The notes below the pieces were generated by a model. That model was given only the letters and a program-made list of their open reading frames with translations, did not search any database and was not told the origin of the DNA. Positions 33,968 to 47,087 of a stretch of DNA of 64,000 nucleotides are shown here, one piece after another. How positions within the stretch are numbered: position 1 is the stretch's first letter; the number at the start of each line of letters is the position of its first letter. The stretch comes from Neckera pumila (taxonomy: Eukaryota; Streptophyta; Bryopsida; Hypnales; Neckeraceae), in assembly GCA_963969595.1 (NCBI GenBank), contig OZ018408.1, positions 4,709,823 through 4,773,822 of the forward strand, read 5' to 3'. The position numbers and the translations under genes are program-made.

Positions 33968-36900
33968 TGAATGGCTTTAGGGGCCGTCAGTTGCTGGGGT
34001 GAGTGCGGAAGGCTCTCGAGAGGTTGGGTGTCTCAACTTTCAGGAATTCTAAACACCAATTCCTTCCAATTTCTGGTGCTTCGATCACAAACAAAGTATC
34101 CATTAAGTACACTCAATTGACACCGTTAGTACGTGAATGCTCAGAATCCGCGGTCCATTCAGGTCACCTTGCTTGCAGGACTAAGGACAGAAAACTCAAA
34201 ATCCTATAACCTTTCCCGATCACAGGACATTGCAATCGCCTCTGCTAAGATGAAAATTTTCAGGATAGAAAATGAACTGAACACAAGAAAGAGACTTCTG
34301 CATAACGGTATTAGTTAATGCAATAGAGGCGGGATGCAAGCAAAACAGAACATTCTGCACAATCAATTGGTCTGATTCGATCACAAGAAAAGGATCGATT
34401 GAACTACTTAACTGCATTGATAGATACCGTTTGGTCAAGAATGCTCAGAAACCTGTTTTCTGATTTTGAAGATGATTTGAGCATCGACCATTACTTCAGG
34501 TCAACCTGCTTTGAGTGTGGTTTCTGTTTTCAAAGTACTTGTGTTTTTGTTGGGTCTTCTAGGGAGTCGAAAGGGACTTCATAATTCTGAATACATGCTT
34601 TCAGTTTGGACACTTGCACTATGAATTTACTATCAAGTGTTGAAAATGAATTTACCCATGATTGACCTTTAATTTAGTCATGAATGAATAGAAGTTGTGC
34701 AATTTAGGCAAGAATTTGTAGGGGTTGATTTTAGAAAGAGGTATCAATTAGGCGTAGTTACCATAAAGAGGATAACATGGATTACAGAAGGGACGCTTAT
34801 AGTAAACTACTTTGCCTACTTCAGATTGTAATTTTAACATTGCAAATGGTTGCATTTTATGAATAATAGTTTTTATATTGTTAATGTTTTGTTCATTCAC
34901 ATTGCCCTTGTTAATGTTTTGTTCATTCACATTGGAAAAAGTCTCTCCAATTTGCTAATGATTTCTCAATAGCTTAATCTTTAAACCCTAAATGTTCAAA
35001 GTCTTCTCCAAAATTAACAATTTGAAAAAATTTGTTATAAAGTGCTATCTAGAAAAATATTTTGGAGTTGATATAAAAATAAAAGTTGTTACTACAAGAC
35101 TGAAAGGGGTGTTTAAAGTATAGTCCTAGTAGTATAGTCTTATAAGTAATAACTTCTTATGGAGATTTTTAGTAAAATTCTATTAGAAATACATATGTTA
35201 TCATTAAAATTTTACTAAAAATCTCTTGAAAAGGTCATTATTTATAAGACTATACTACTAGAACTATACTTAAAATGTCCCTTTTTCTTATAGTGTGTAG
35301 ATTATGAATTGTAGATTCCATCCGTGTGGTTCGATTTGCCAATGCTATCATCAACATTTCTTTGATAAATTTTGAAAGGAAAATTCCAAAAGTTCTTCTA
35401 AAGTCAATTACAAGCAAAATATTATCATTTTTTTGAGTACTATTTGTTGGAATGGATTTGATATGAGGCTCTCTTGACATGGTGATTGTTCAAAAAAATT
35501 ATATTCTAAAAATCTATAACATCATTTTTGCAAATCTACTTTTGAACTAGAGTCAATGCAATTTTGGCTTGGTCAACCACCTGATATACTTGTATAGTTG
35601 TAATTTTAGAAATATACATACTCTAGTGACACCAAATCCAACCATTAGATAGGTCAATTGGATAAAGTATCTCCACAAATTAGGATGACTTTCATCCAAG
35701 CAATTCAAGAAAGAAACAAAAAAATGAATCTGTTCATTGTCCACAAATTGGATGTCGAAGCACTTCAAGGTTAAGCAATACTAACTTGCCTAGAAGGTGG
35801 TTGAAAGGAGAATAAAAAATCTCCTTAAAAGAAGGTAGGAATCTTGTTGCTTGTCCAAAGTTTCTATAATCACGGCATGTAAAAGAAGATAGTAAGTAGT
35901 GCTTTGACTTTGGAACATAAATGCAATGCTTGACAGATGATAATTAGAATATTCAATTTTTTACTCTTCTTGTGAATTATGGGAACTACACCTAAATGCA
36001 ATAGTTTAACCCCTAAATGATAAGCGAAGCCCTTTGGACTTGGTTTTGAGAGAATTGTTGACAAAAAGTATTTTTTGTATTTTTTTGGAATGTTTCAACC
36101 CACGTCAATAGGGAATATGGCTATCATTTGGCTGGACAATCAAGTACTAAGGAACTATGAAGTTTAGCTATTCAAATTTGTATACATTAGCATAAATGAG
36201 TTTACCAAAATGGATTTACCAAAAATCAACCTTTAGTTTTCATGAAAAGAAAGTTGAGCATTTTACGCAAGAATTTGTAGGAGTTGGTTTTAAAAAGAGG
36301 TTGCACTTAGGTGCAATGACCTTAAAAAAAGCTAACATTGACTACCACAAGGGATGCATTAAGTAAAATGCTTTGCCTACTTTGGATTGTAATCTAAGCA
36401 TTTCACAATGTTGCATTTTATGAATAATAGTCCATTCAACATCAAGGTTACTTTGTGATTTTGGAACATGTGTTATTTCATTTGATAAATTGCTTTGGGA
36501 TTCTCACATTGTTAACATTTTGTTCATTCACACTACCTTTTTGTGGTAAAAGTCTCCCCAATTTGCTAATGATTTCTCAGTAATATAATTCTTAACCCCT
36601 AAACGTCTAGAGTCTTCTCCAGAATTCACTATCTCAGAAAATTGTTATAAAGTATTATTTGGAAGAATATTTTGGAGCTCATACACATATACAAGTTGTA
36701 GATTTTTTATTGTAGATTCCATCAATATAACTAGATTCACCAGTGCTATCAATAAAAAAAAAAATTTAAGTTTTGAAAGGGAAATTTCAAAATTTGTTCT
36801 AAATTCAATTACGAGCAAAATATTATCATTTTTTGAGTATAATTGTTGGAATGGATTTAAAATGAGGTTCTCTTAACATGGTGATTTTTTGAATTTCTTG

Positions 36901-36989
36901 TGTTCTTTAAACCTATAGCTTTATTTTTGCAAATCCAACTTTGAACCATTTCGGACTGGAAGACTATTTGTGTGTATCATTTGAGCATT
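33968..36989. repeat. Right flank of copy E and AT-rich repeats
   Basis: The same order as 23444-27330 but without the 0.94 kb piggyBac-like insertion. It contains two AT-rich copies (34800-35770 and 36190-36960). No conserved ORF. Confidence 0.6.
35090..35295. mobile_element. CACTA-type MITE, copy 2
   Basis: It starts TACTACAAGACTGAAAGG and ends with the complement of CACTATAAGAAAAAGGG. TGT target duplications at 35087-35089 and 35296-35298. It occupies the same site as the 24546 copy, so the insertion predates the C-D/E-F block duplication. Confidence 0.85.
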
Positions 36990-38404
36990 CATGTGGAAGC
37001 TGACAACTCTACTAAGGAGCTGTCCTGGATGCAACTGCAGCCTCACTTCCTTTCAAACCAGTTCCTGTGTTCAGAGCAAGTACTTGGTAAGAGTTTGCGT
37101 CACATATTTGGTAAAAAGTTCAATTCATGAGAAGCACATGCGCAATGCGTCATATCATTTTCCACCAGGATCAATTTTTTTCTAAGTTCACCTGAGCTTT
37201 ACTTTGCAACAAGCAAACCTCGATCTTGATTGCTTGCTCCAGTGGCGATGTTTCTGAACATTTTGATTATGGGTACATAAGCAATATTCAGAGGCTCTAC
37301 TCTCATCTTTGCTCCTCAAAGAACGTGAATCATTGTATTGTAGTGACGCATAGCGGTGACACTGTTGACCTTTGCACAAGTTGCTGCAATTTGGATAGAA
37401 ACATTGTTGACCATTGGAATATGGAAAAACTGTTGAATGGTCTACAGCAAAATTCATAATTTTGTAGGGCATAAAGCTTACAGCCTATGTTGGTTGCACT
37501 CAAGGGTAAGGACGAGATGAATGGCACACAAAACTAGCCTTTAGCTCGTTGGTTTGGAAAACCTCCATGGTGAAGATTTGCAGACGTTCCATTCAAATAG
37601 CATTTCTGGATTGTACCCCACAAATGTACACGACTAACTGTATACTCTTGAAGCTTTTGGATAACTTAGTAATTTTGATTTTCAATTCTGGAAGGCACTA
37701 TATAAGTTGCAGAATTTGGCGGTCTGTAGTATCATCCAGCCTGTACAATTCACGCCATGCATCATTTCGCAAACAGGGGATGGGTCTTGGGTTGTAACTT
37801 GCTTGCCAAGTTCCATACAGTACTCTGTCTGCGTTCAGATTTTGGGCTTCCCAACGTGTTGAAGCAACTTCCTGAACACTACTGAACTAATCTGCCTTTA
37901 AGAAAGATAAATGATAGAGATTAGTGGCTAGTATACTTCTAAATTTGGCTTATAAAAGAGTAGTGTAAATTCTGTAACAATAGAGAAGCTGTTGTTTGCA
38001 AGCACTTCTATGCGTGCATCATTTTGGAAACAACTTGTTTTATGGAATACAGGCAAAAGAATCACAGAGAACATGCACAATGTGGAAATAGGTATTCAGA
38101 GAAAACTATGAATTTGACCCGGATGTGCCAAAAAGAGAGTGCCAAATCATATAAAAAAGAATTGTTCATATACATCAATCTCTTTCACAATAAAGATCAA
38201 AACATCGTCTATGTGCTAAAAATGTGACTCAAATTTCTGAGTGTCTATACATTAAATAGACCAGATATACATCTATTCAAGTGTTTCAACGTCTCCTTTA
38301 GACCATCATTGAATCACACTTTGAACCTACTTTCAATCATACTTTTACACGCATTGATGTCCTTTGAATCTTCTTTACATATCTAGCAATATACAGAACA
38401 CTAG
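36990..38404. repeat. Array spacer and left flank of copy F
   Basis: It matches 27690-29125 and 2450-3640. It also provides the uninterrupted version of the site where the 11.5 kb CACTA element sits in the first unit. Confidence 0.6.
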
Positions 38405-39196
38405 CTAGTAGGCCATGAATGCTGATGGTGAGGGAGCCTCTCTCTCGTTATTCAAACCAGCCTCAAAGAAATCCAAATACTTTGCTTCTTCAACACTCAA
38501 AGCCGGAAACAACTCCACACCAAGCTCAAAAGCAGAAACCCAAGCATCCACAGGTGCTTGTATTTGCTCACTAATATCATCATCATAAGAGTTTGGTGCC
38601 ATCCATGGATCCACAAGTGCTTGAATTGGCCCGCTAATATCATCATCAGAAGCCATCCATGGATCCACAGGTGCTTCAATTTGTGCACTAATATCATCAG
38701 TAGAAGAATTTGGTGCCATCCATGGATCCACAGGTGCTTGCATCTGTTCGCTAATATCATCAAAAGAAGAAGAGTTTGGTGCCAGGCCAAGCTTCCGGCG
38801 ATCACTGGGAGGTGGCCTTTGGTACGACGAGGTATGCACCAGGCGCCTTTCTTGGCCAGTCCTCCTCAAGCGCATTTGGAATTGTTGCCCACAACTCAAG
38901 CACTTGAAGCGCGGTTGTGAGAGATTCGATTTGTTATAGTATTCGAAAGGCGCATTGTCAGCCACCCCGCAACAACGGCACTCTCTTGGCAAGCCCTTTA
39001 GTTCTGGAGGATCCACGTTCCGCTGCTTGGTGTCGGTCCTGCCTTGCGGCCGGCGGTGGGAGCCCATGGTGAAGAACTTTTCACAATTGCGACATTGGTA
39101 CCGCGGTTGGGTCCGCTTTCCGTTTTCATAATACTTGAATAGGTTCTGAGTGGATTCAATGCCACAATGGTAGCACAGCGTACAAGGTTTCACCAT
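38405..39196 (-). CDS. Double Dof-like zinc-finger protein, copy F
   Basis: 263 residues from ATG 39196-39194. Finger 1 ligands C8, C11, C35, C38 and finger 2 ligands C73, C76, C99, C102 are all present, with spacings X23 and X22 against X21 in the classical Dof domain. After FFTMGSH (aligning with the YWTxGG stretch of Dof proteins) and a basic linker come four acidic repeats, the highest number in the array, and the SVEEAKYLDFFEAGLN tail. The repeats (about 20 residues: PN-S-DDIS-Q-Q-APVDPWM) alternate acidic and hydrophobic residues and could act as an activation domain; this is inference. This copy looks intact and has a full promoter. Confidence 0.85.
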   Translation of the reverse strand: MVKPCTLCYHCGIESTQNLFKYYENGKRTQPRYQCRNCEKFFTMGSHRRPQGRTDTKQRNVDPPELKGLPRECRCCGVADNAPFEYYNKSNLSQPRFKCLSCGQQFQMRLRRTGQERRLVHTSSYQRPPPSDRRKLGLAPNSSSFDDISEQMQAPVDPWMAPNSSTDDISAQIEAPVDPWMASDDDISGPIQALVDPWMAPNSYDDDISEQIQAPVDAWVSAFELGVELFPALSVEEAKYLDFFEAGLNNEREAPSPSAFMAY

Positions 39197-39438
39197 CGTA
39201 CAGAATGATGCAAGACAGTCTCTGAGGAAACCTAAGAAAGAAGCTAAGCTGGGAGGGATGCAAGAAGTAGCGGAATAAGGCAGAAGCGAGGGAAGGAAAA
39301 CTAAGAACGGAGAGCCTGGAGGTCCTAGAATTAATACGTGGGAGGGAAGAAAGAGAACTTAAGCAAGCTACGCTCTGAGAAATGGAGGAGGTCGCGGACT
39401 AGTCGAAGGCAGAAGAGAAATGCCTGCAGGCCCTCACT

Positions 39439-39574
39439 ATTTATACTTGGGGAAGGGAGGGGCGGTGTGTGGAGTGTGGAGCACGGTTCGGCTTCATATT
39501 GGGTGTTGCTGGCACTTTTCTGAGCGTTGGATTTGGTATGTGCGAGGGCGATGGGATCATCGGTTCCTAGGAAC
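39439..39574 (-). promoter_or_regulatory. Promoter of copy F: TATA box and palindrome
   Basis: Minus-strand TATAAATA at 39446-39439 and GTTCCTAGGAAC at 39563-39574, 117 bases upstream. Confidence 0.6.
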
Positions 39575-40575
39575 TGAATGGCTTGATGGTCCGTCAGTTG
39601 CATTGAGAGCTGGGGCTTCGGAGAGGTTGGGTGTCCTAAGTTTCAGGAATTCTAAGCATCAGTTCCTGCCAATTTCCGGTGCTGTGCTCACAAATAAAAT
39701 ATCCATTAAACACTCTCAATTGACACCGTTAGTACGTGAATGCTCAGAATCCGCGGTCCATTGTGCATTCAGGTCACTTTGCTTGCAGGACTGAGGACAG
39801 AGAACCCCAGATCCTATAATCTTGCCCGATCACAGGACATTGCAATCGCCTCTACTAAGATAAAAATTTTCAGAATGGGAAATGAAGTACAAGAAAGAGA
39901 TTTCAGGATACCGGCATTAGTTAGGCTTAATGTAATGGAGTCGGGCTGCAAGCTTAACAGTACATGGCTACACAATCAGTTTGTCTGATTGGGTCACAAG
40001 AAAAGGATCGATTGACTAACTGCATTGATACCGTACGATCAGAAACCTGTTTTCTGATCCTGGAAGATGATTTGAGCATCGAACACTAGTTCCAGTCAAT
40101 CTGCTTTGAGTGAGGTTCCTGTTTTCAAAGTATTTGTGTTTTTGTTGGGTTCTTCTTGGGAGTCAAAAGGGACTTCATAATTCTGTATACATGCTTTCAG
40201 TTTGGACACTTGCACTATGAATTTACTATCAAGTGCTGAAAATGAGTTTACCCCAAATTGACCTTTAGTTTTCATTAATAGAAGTTGTACATTTTAGGCA
40301 AGAATTTTTGTAGGGGTTGGTTTTGGAGAGAGGTATCAATTAGGTGCAGTTACCATAAAGAGGATAACATTGACCACCACAAGGGACGCATAAACTAATT
40401 TGCTTTGCCTTCTTCTGATTGTAATCTTAACATTGCACAATATTGCATTTTATGAATAATAGTCCGTTCAACATCATGGCTACTATGGTTTTGGAGTATG
40501 TGTTCTTTCATTTGATAAATTGCTTTGGGGTTCTTATATTGTTAATGTTTTGTTCATTCACACTGCCCTTGTATG
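39575..40575. repeat. Right flank of copy F; end of the array
   Basis: It shares the A, C and E flank sequence up to about ATTCACACTGCCCTTGT (40575), after which the sequence is unique. MIPS sequence is absent here. Confidence 0.6.
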
Positions 40576-41286
40576 GGGGAACACTATCAGATTCAAATTT
40601 TCTAGAGGTGAAACATCATGCCGTTCTTCGACCTCATTCACATTTCAAGAAAGGGAATGATTCATCAGGTTACCAATTTCACCTAACTTGATGTGATAGT
40701 GTAGAAATTACTAATTTCGTCTCGAGTGTTCTTGATGAGCAAAACCAGTGTTCAATAACAGATTTAAATTGACAGAACAAACTAAGCATATATGATTTAA
40801 AAAGGCAAGCGCACATCCCACACTGCCCGGCAAAAATTCTTGAATTCTGTCAGTGATGCAAAGTCTCATATCCTGAGCACATAAAAGCAAGCTGCAGCTC
40901 ATGTTGCCTGAATGTCCGATACTAGAGAGAGTGGTTACAGTAACAGCACCTCAAAGACGAGCAATGCATAGCATCGCAGAAAATAAGACTGGAATAAGTG
41001 CAAAGGGAAAATGTATGGCATTTTTAACAAATGTTTTTTAACACAGGAGAAAACATGTGCCTTCTTACCTAGTCTATTTGAGGAATGCTTCCAACACCAG
41101 TAATAGAGTCAAGCCATGATATACAACCAATAGCCTCCACACTGACTAAGAGTCGCAGTATTAACTACCAGATTTGATCAGACTACTGAAAGAACAAAAT
41201 GTTTGCAGAAAAGTGTCGATAACACTATCCAGATGTCTCCCATTGGTGTGGTACGAAGCTTCATGCAGCACATATGAATGGTATGT
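40576..41286. other. Unique region downstream of the SAC gene
   Basis: Likely 3' UTR and intergenic DNA of the minus-strand SAC gene. I see no further exon or RNA gene. Confidence 0.4.
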
Positions 41287-44200
41287 TTAATCCATTTTAC
41301 ATAACCGAGGTCGATCAGTGAGGTTACGACCTTGCATTCGAACAAATGCTGCAATACCACCCGTCACTCCTGCCAGCGCAACTGTGTACAGGTACTGGTA
41401 TAAATCGGATCCCACTGCACATACCAAATTCATGGAAATATAAGATTCTACCTCAGAAGTGTCCTAGGATTGAATCTTCATCATCAATGAAAACCGGAGA
41501 GATTCAATTTTTCAAATGAGAATCATTCATATCCAGAAAATGACCTTTCACCAAAAAAAATTGCAACTAATGGTTTAGGGAGAATTTAAAGAATTACATT
41601 GTCGAGCAGAAATACTGGTGAAATAAGCTCCAGCCATAAATGCAGCTAAAGCACCCGGCAACTGCAACAGAAAATAATTGTGTCAATCAACAAAAATTAG
41701 TTCAAAATGAGTGTAACCCACTGAAGCATTCCTCACGTTTCTTCTATTGAGAACAGGAAAGTATCACTTACCGCAAAAGACTCTGTCAAGCTTAGCTGAA
41801 GAGGTGAAGTGGTGCCTGGCTGGATTTGGTAATGACCAGCTACAAGATCAATGCTGTCCTGTAACCACATACAAAAATCTCTCAAAATGTACCCTTATCC
41901 ACATGAACAAAACTCATGCTCCCACAATCTGAATATGTGAAAAGGTTCAAAAGAGAAGAATTTATGTCAAAAATAATATACGTCCACACACCACGATTAC
42001 AAACGTGCAAACCAATCTCTGAGTGCGCACCTGTTTGATCCCGTCTCGAAAATTGTTAAGATAGTAGCGAGCAGCAGAATTGTAGCCATCTTGAAGAAGG
42101 CCACGGATTGTCCTATGACCAAATCTGGATCAAATGGCCGATTGATTTAAGGCACACGTTTCGAGAGCTCTAAACCGAGATGTATATTCTACATTAAGCA
42201 TACAAGCAGAGACTCTTTAGGCAAAGTTAGAAAGACTTGAAAAAGCACCTCACAAAATCACCCTTCAGAGCCCCGGTTCCCGAGTATTGGATGCTTATGT
42301 CATCTCCATGATCAGCCCACACTGAATACAAAAATTAAGACATAAGTGAAATGCATTCTGATTGCAAGCCAGCATGTACAAAGTCAAGAAAAAGATGAGA
42401 TGCATCACAAGCACAAAAGGTCCTGTAAACACCACCATAAACTCTACTTCCTACGCCAAGCAAGCGTCTAAAGGTGAACAAAATAAGCGTTCATACTGAA
42501 TTTAAATTTCTCCTCCAAGTCCTCGAATTGTGCGACTTTGTGGTTCGGTTCAAAAACTCCAATTCGTTGCAATTGAACCTCCAGAGCCTTGCGTCCAAGC
42601 AAACTCTGCATATTGAACAATTTCAAGGAATTTAAGACACATGTTGGTGAATGAGAGAGGCTGCTAACAGATATTCTGCGTTACCACCTGATAAGTCTAA
42701 CACTCACAATGGCACACGAAGTAAAAGATGCGGTAGAGTAAGGAGTAACCTGGGTAACGTTAGTTCGATCCAAACAATCAATACAGTTAGTTCTGACCAC
42801 GCCCTTCTGTTCCTCCAAGAGCTTACCGGAAGGATTTCGCAAGTAATAACTGTTCAATACGGAACAGAACAGACAATGAAAGTCAACCATATACCCTAAG
42901 CTCATGAACAAAACTTCAGCATTGTTAAAGGTTCTAACTGATTCTGCCTACAAGTTAGGGGATTCCCACGCAAAAATCAAATAACCTTTACTGATCCAGA
43001 TGTGGAGAAATCGTAGAATATAGCCAAATAGACACGCTAGAAAACCGCTAAGCCTTACCCTTGGTTTGTGAAATCGGCCTGAATTTGATCATACAACATA
43101 GACAGCCTCTCGAAGTGGATATGACCACAAATCTGATGGAAATCGAAGGGAAGATATCTACACAAAAGCACACCACACCAAATCAGGTATATTTGAGTCA
43201 TAGCCATGCAAAATTGCTAATAAATGTAAAGCTCCTACAGGGATCCTTGACCTGAGCAAGAACGAGTTTAACTGGATACAAAATAAGAGGAAACGCACTC
43301 ATCATGAAAAAAAGCATTCTGCGCCAGCACCGGTCGACACAGATATCCTCCAAAAAATGTGATTCGATGCTTCAATTAACCAACCTGATATGTTCATTTG
43401 AGATTTTTTGCATGGCCTCTCCGAAGGCTACACTCAAGACAGCTTCGCTACCTTGCTGCAATCAAATCTGGAATTAGGAAGCAAGTAGACAGCTACAGTC
43501 ACAACCATGTTTTCCAGTCGTTAATTAACGCTTTTATAATGTGAGATCTAAACAACTACATTGATAAACTTGACACAAGAATTCTGATAACCCAGAAGCT
43601 CACTCCACAAATAAGTATAATTTAAGAGTTACTAAGTGTATCATCAACCATTAAAATACAAGATCACGCTCAGAATCACCAATTGAAAACATGCTTCATC
43701 AACCGGAAATCAAATGATGTCGTATACCTGATTTATCAGATCAATGGCCAGAACATCACCGTAGCGCTTGTGCAAATCATTGAAGTGCCGCTCTACAACT
43801 TTCGGCTGCAGATCAAAATGAAATAAATTAAAAACCACATATAAGACTTCAGGTTTCGACTTCAGGTTCCATTGCAAATTATTCACAAGAATGTCAAATG
43901 TTTTGCAAGTATGAATGGATACCAAGGTTCAAACAAAAAGATAGCAAGCAAGCGCTGAAAATGGATGACTTTCTTTAAAAGACTTTTTACATATCACTTG
44001 CGAACGAAGTGCATTGCTTCAGTGCATCCAAAATCACTTAAACTGAGTCTCAATTGAGATGTCAGCAAAAAGCATGACACGCATTACCTACCGTATTTTC
44101 AAAGTTAACGGTCTTAATTGTAGGCTTGTACGAAAGATCTACAATCTGCTCCCATAGGACTGGAATAGAACCTCTCAGCTGTCCATGCAAAAAAACAACC

Positions 44201-47087
44201 TATGTTAGCAAATATCTGGATTATCTGCAATACATAAATGCTAGTCACAGCACATGATTGTACCATACCTGTGAGTTGTTAGCTTCACAGTTCAAAATCC
44301 AGAAGTTTGAAAATATTTTTCGTATGAGTTACAAGAACCTGAGTGTAAGAAGCAAAATAACCCTCTGATTCAAGAATTTGCTCCGACTCTACGAAATTGG
44401 CAACATTGCCATCGAGGTTCGCACCCCTTCGCCACATGCGTGTGCCTGCTCAAATGCCCAGAATTAGTACGACTCTAGGGAGTTGAAGGTGTCTGATTGA
44501 ACTGGCAAATAATCATACCTATACATTGAACAGAATGACGGAGAAGTAAAGTCCTGCCTCCTGCAATTGTACAAGAAAACAGCTGGTTACAGAATATGCA
44601 CATAATGAAATCAAGGACTCACCAGCACGCCTCATCGAACGCCTTCCAATCAGGGTAACATTAACTGCTTTGCCTTTTGCAAGAGACTCAATAGTCTGGA
44701 AACGTTCACAGCAGTCAAGGAGCAACAAGTGCACATACAATGACCCACTTTCAGACTAACTTCAGTGATTCAAAAGTATCCAGCTCAGAAGCATGTGCCT
44801 TGCCCTTCGGAATTCTCAAGAGAGATATGCATTTTCGACGAGAAAGATCACGCACTAAGATGAGATTACCGCTGAAATTTAAGAATAGTATCACAGATTT
44901 CAGAAAAAACAATATCTAATCTTGCAAAAGAAGAATGCAGAAGTCAATTGGTAGGATATTGCCTTGGATCACAGGAAGAATATAAGGATCCAGCTGCACA
45001 AGCCCCACCGTTTAAAGAAGTCAATCTAAAATTTTTATAAAGCATGAACATACAGTAGAAGGCAGCCAGGACAACAATCCACCGAAGACTTCTGAGTTTA
45101 TCAACGAATATTCAGTACAATGCGCACCTTTTGTTCAATCAACTCCTGCATTAATTGCTTGTTCCACAAAAACCTGTCCTCTGCCTGCTCAACCCAACAA
45201 AATATTTTAATCCATATCCAGTAGAGGGTGACCACAGACTTTCATGCAAATAAACGTCACGCTATACCAAACTTCCATACATTGGCGTAACATCTTTCAT
45301 GAAATAATATATCCAAGACTAGATTGATCGGAAATATACATGTTTCCAAATAGATGGACGTTCTGACATCGCAACACTTTGAAATCTGCTTGCACTGCAA
45401 TGAACAAATAGAATTGGTTAGTGCGCTGAAGTCGAGTACTCTCACACTCCAGGAAAATAAGAGATTGATAAGACGTAATTGACCTCGATAAAATGGAATC
45501 ATATCCAGAAGTATAAGACATAACTAATAAACTATCTGCTCATGTAAGTAATTAAGGAGGTGGCCCAAAAATCCCTGCTCCTCATTTAATTTATTTGAGC
45601 ACAAATTAATTACAAATAAGTGCCCACAATTTCGCTGAAAACATTTAATATCAATTTCACTGATCATGTAATGAAAAGCATAATTCAAAAGGATCCAAAT
45701 TTATATCACTGGAAGCAATGAAGAACATTGCATGTGATCTTTGCAACCTAGGGATATCTGAAAGAAACATGAGATAGATAACTTTGTTATGAAAAGTGAA
45801 CCAGAATCTCAAGGAAGACTAGCTTACTTCAACGTCAGATCGACATCATAAGAGAAATAAAGTCCAGGCGTCGATTCCAGGGCCTTCAGCAAACCCACGA
45901 AGTGTGCCTCGTCTTTTTTCTGCAGTAACGATGAATAGCAAGATCACAATACTGAAAAACATAGTGTAAGAAGCGTAACGGTACCAGGATGCAAAACAGA
46001 TTAAAAGAGGGACAAAAGATACCTCTTCAGGAGTTGCTTTATGAAGATTATTGTTGCAGCTAAGAACTCTTAGAGAAGTCACACGGTAAATAGGGTGGCC
46101 TTTGTACAAGCCCACGTTCTGGCGACCAGTAATTACAAGTGCGTAGGTTCCTGAACTCACGGGACAAAATTCACAACGTGTCAATACATGCAAGTAAAAC
46201 CATTCTGGATCAGCGTTTGAATACCACTTTGCAGTTTCGTCCGTGTCTAATCATCACCATATTTGTGCAATTAGCATCACTATTGCTCTTCAAGATAATG
46301 CTGAAAATTTCATACAAACTCCGCTTACTCACAACAGAAACAAGATGCTTACTGCATCTTGAATTCTCCTCCCAGTTAGTATGATATAGGAAAACAGCGT
46401 CTCACATATCTCTTGTTAAAAAATCAGTTACGTAAAGCATCAACTGATATTGCAAGACATGAAGTCCTTTGATTGTGAACACGGCATAGCTCTCATTAAG
46501 ATGATCCTCTTTTCTTAACTGAGATTTCAATATTATGAGTTCATCTTTTTGTAAATATGGCTTTTACGACTGCAGCACCTGACATACTGAAGAGTGCACA
46601 TGCAATCCGAAGATGTTGAGCTCATAAAATTGAGCAAGCCTATACACTGCGTGAAAATTCTCTGGACAGAAATGAATTCTCACCTGCATGAAGACGAAGA
46701 ATTCCCACGAGTCCAAATACAATTTGCGCGTGTGGAACATTGGAGTCCGGAAGCTGACCTGTATCACCGTCACATAGATTTTCAAGAGCTTCACGATAAG
46801 TATTACTTCTCGTTCACGTGAACAAGTTCAAAGCTCAAGGCAGCATAAAAGGAAGAAAAGACTCTTCAGATGCATTCACCAAGATAGGCTTAAACTGTAG
46901 AGAGCACTCCAGATATTGACGTCTACTTACTCATGTAGCTGAAGTCACCGCTGGAACGATCAATCGCAAGAAACTGAGAAGCCATCGAATCGGTCGGTTC
47001 CAAGACAAATTTGTCTGGAAGCTCCCAAAGCCGCATGCGAGTGCACATCTTTTGGAGGCCACTAAAATCCCCCATCTCCTTGTCCAT
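41287..47087 (-). CDS. SAC7: SAC-domain phosphoinositide phosphatase (SAC6/7/8-RHD4 type)
   Basis: A multi-exon gene. Exons read from the start: MRLWELPDKFVLEPTD (about 47030), IVFGLVGILRLHA (46700), GTYALVITGRQNVGLYKGHP (46150), GLYFSYDVDLTL (45850), AEDRFLWNKQLMQELIEQK (45150), LDPYILPVIQG (44980), VNVTLIGRRSMRRAG (44650), GTRMWRRGANLDGNVANFVE (44400), LRGSIPVLWEQIVDLSYKP (44150), PKVVERHFNDLHKRYGDVLA (43780), then the catalytic exon with RTNCIDCLDRTN (42770), the CX5R signature of SAC phosphatases. The last exons give hydrophobic segments ALAAFMAGAYF and YLYTVALAGVTGGIAAFV, then RPRLCKMD and a stop at 41289-41287. The family dephosphorylates phosphoinositides, chiefly PI4P, at ER or secretory membranes. 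Start chosen at MDKEMGD (47087) by family length; an upstream ATG at 47174 is possible. No break seen. Confidence 0.88.

Noticed and set aside
41287..47087. Functional inositol-metabolism gene cluster (MIPS plus SAC)
   Set aside because: Both MIPS pieces are broken and belong to a separate duplicated array; adjacency to the SAC gene is probably coincidental.
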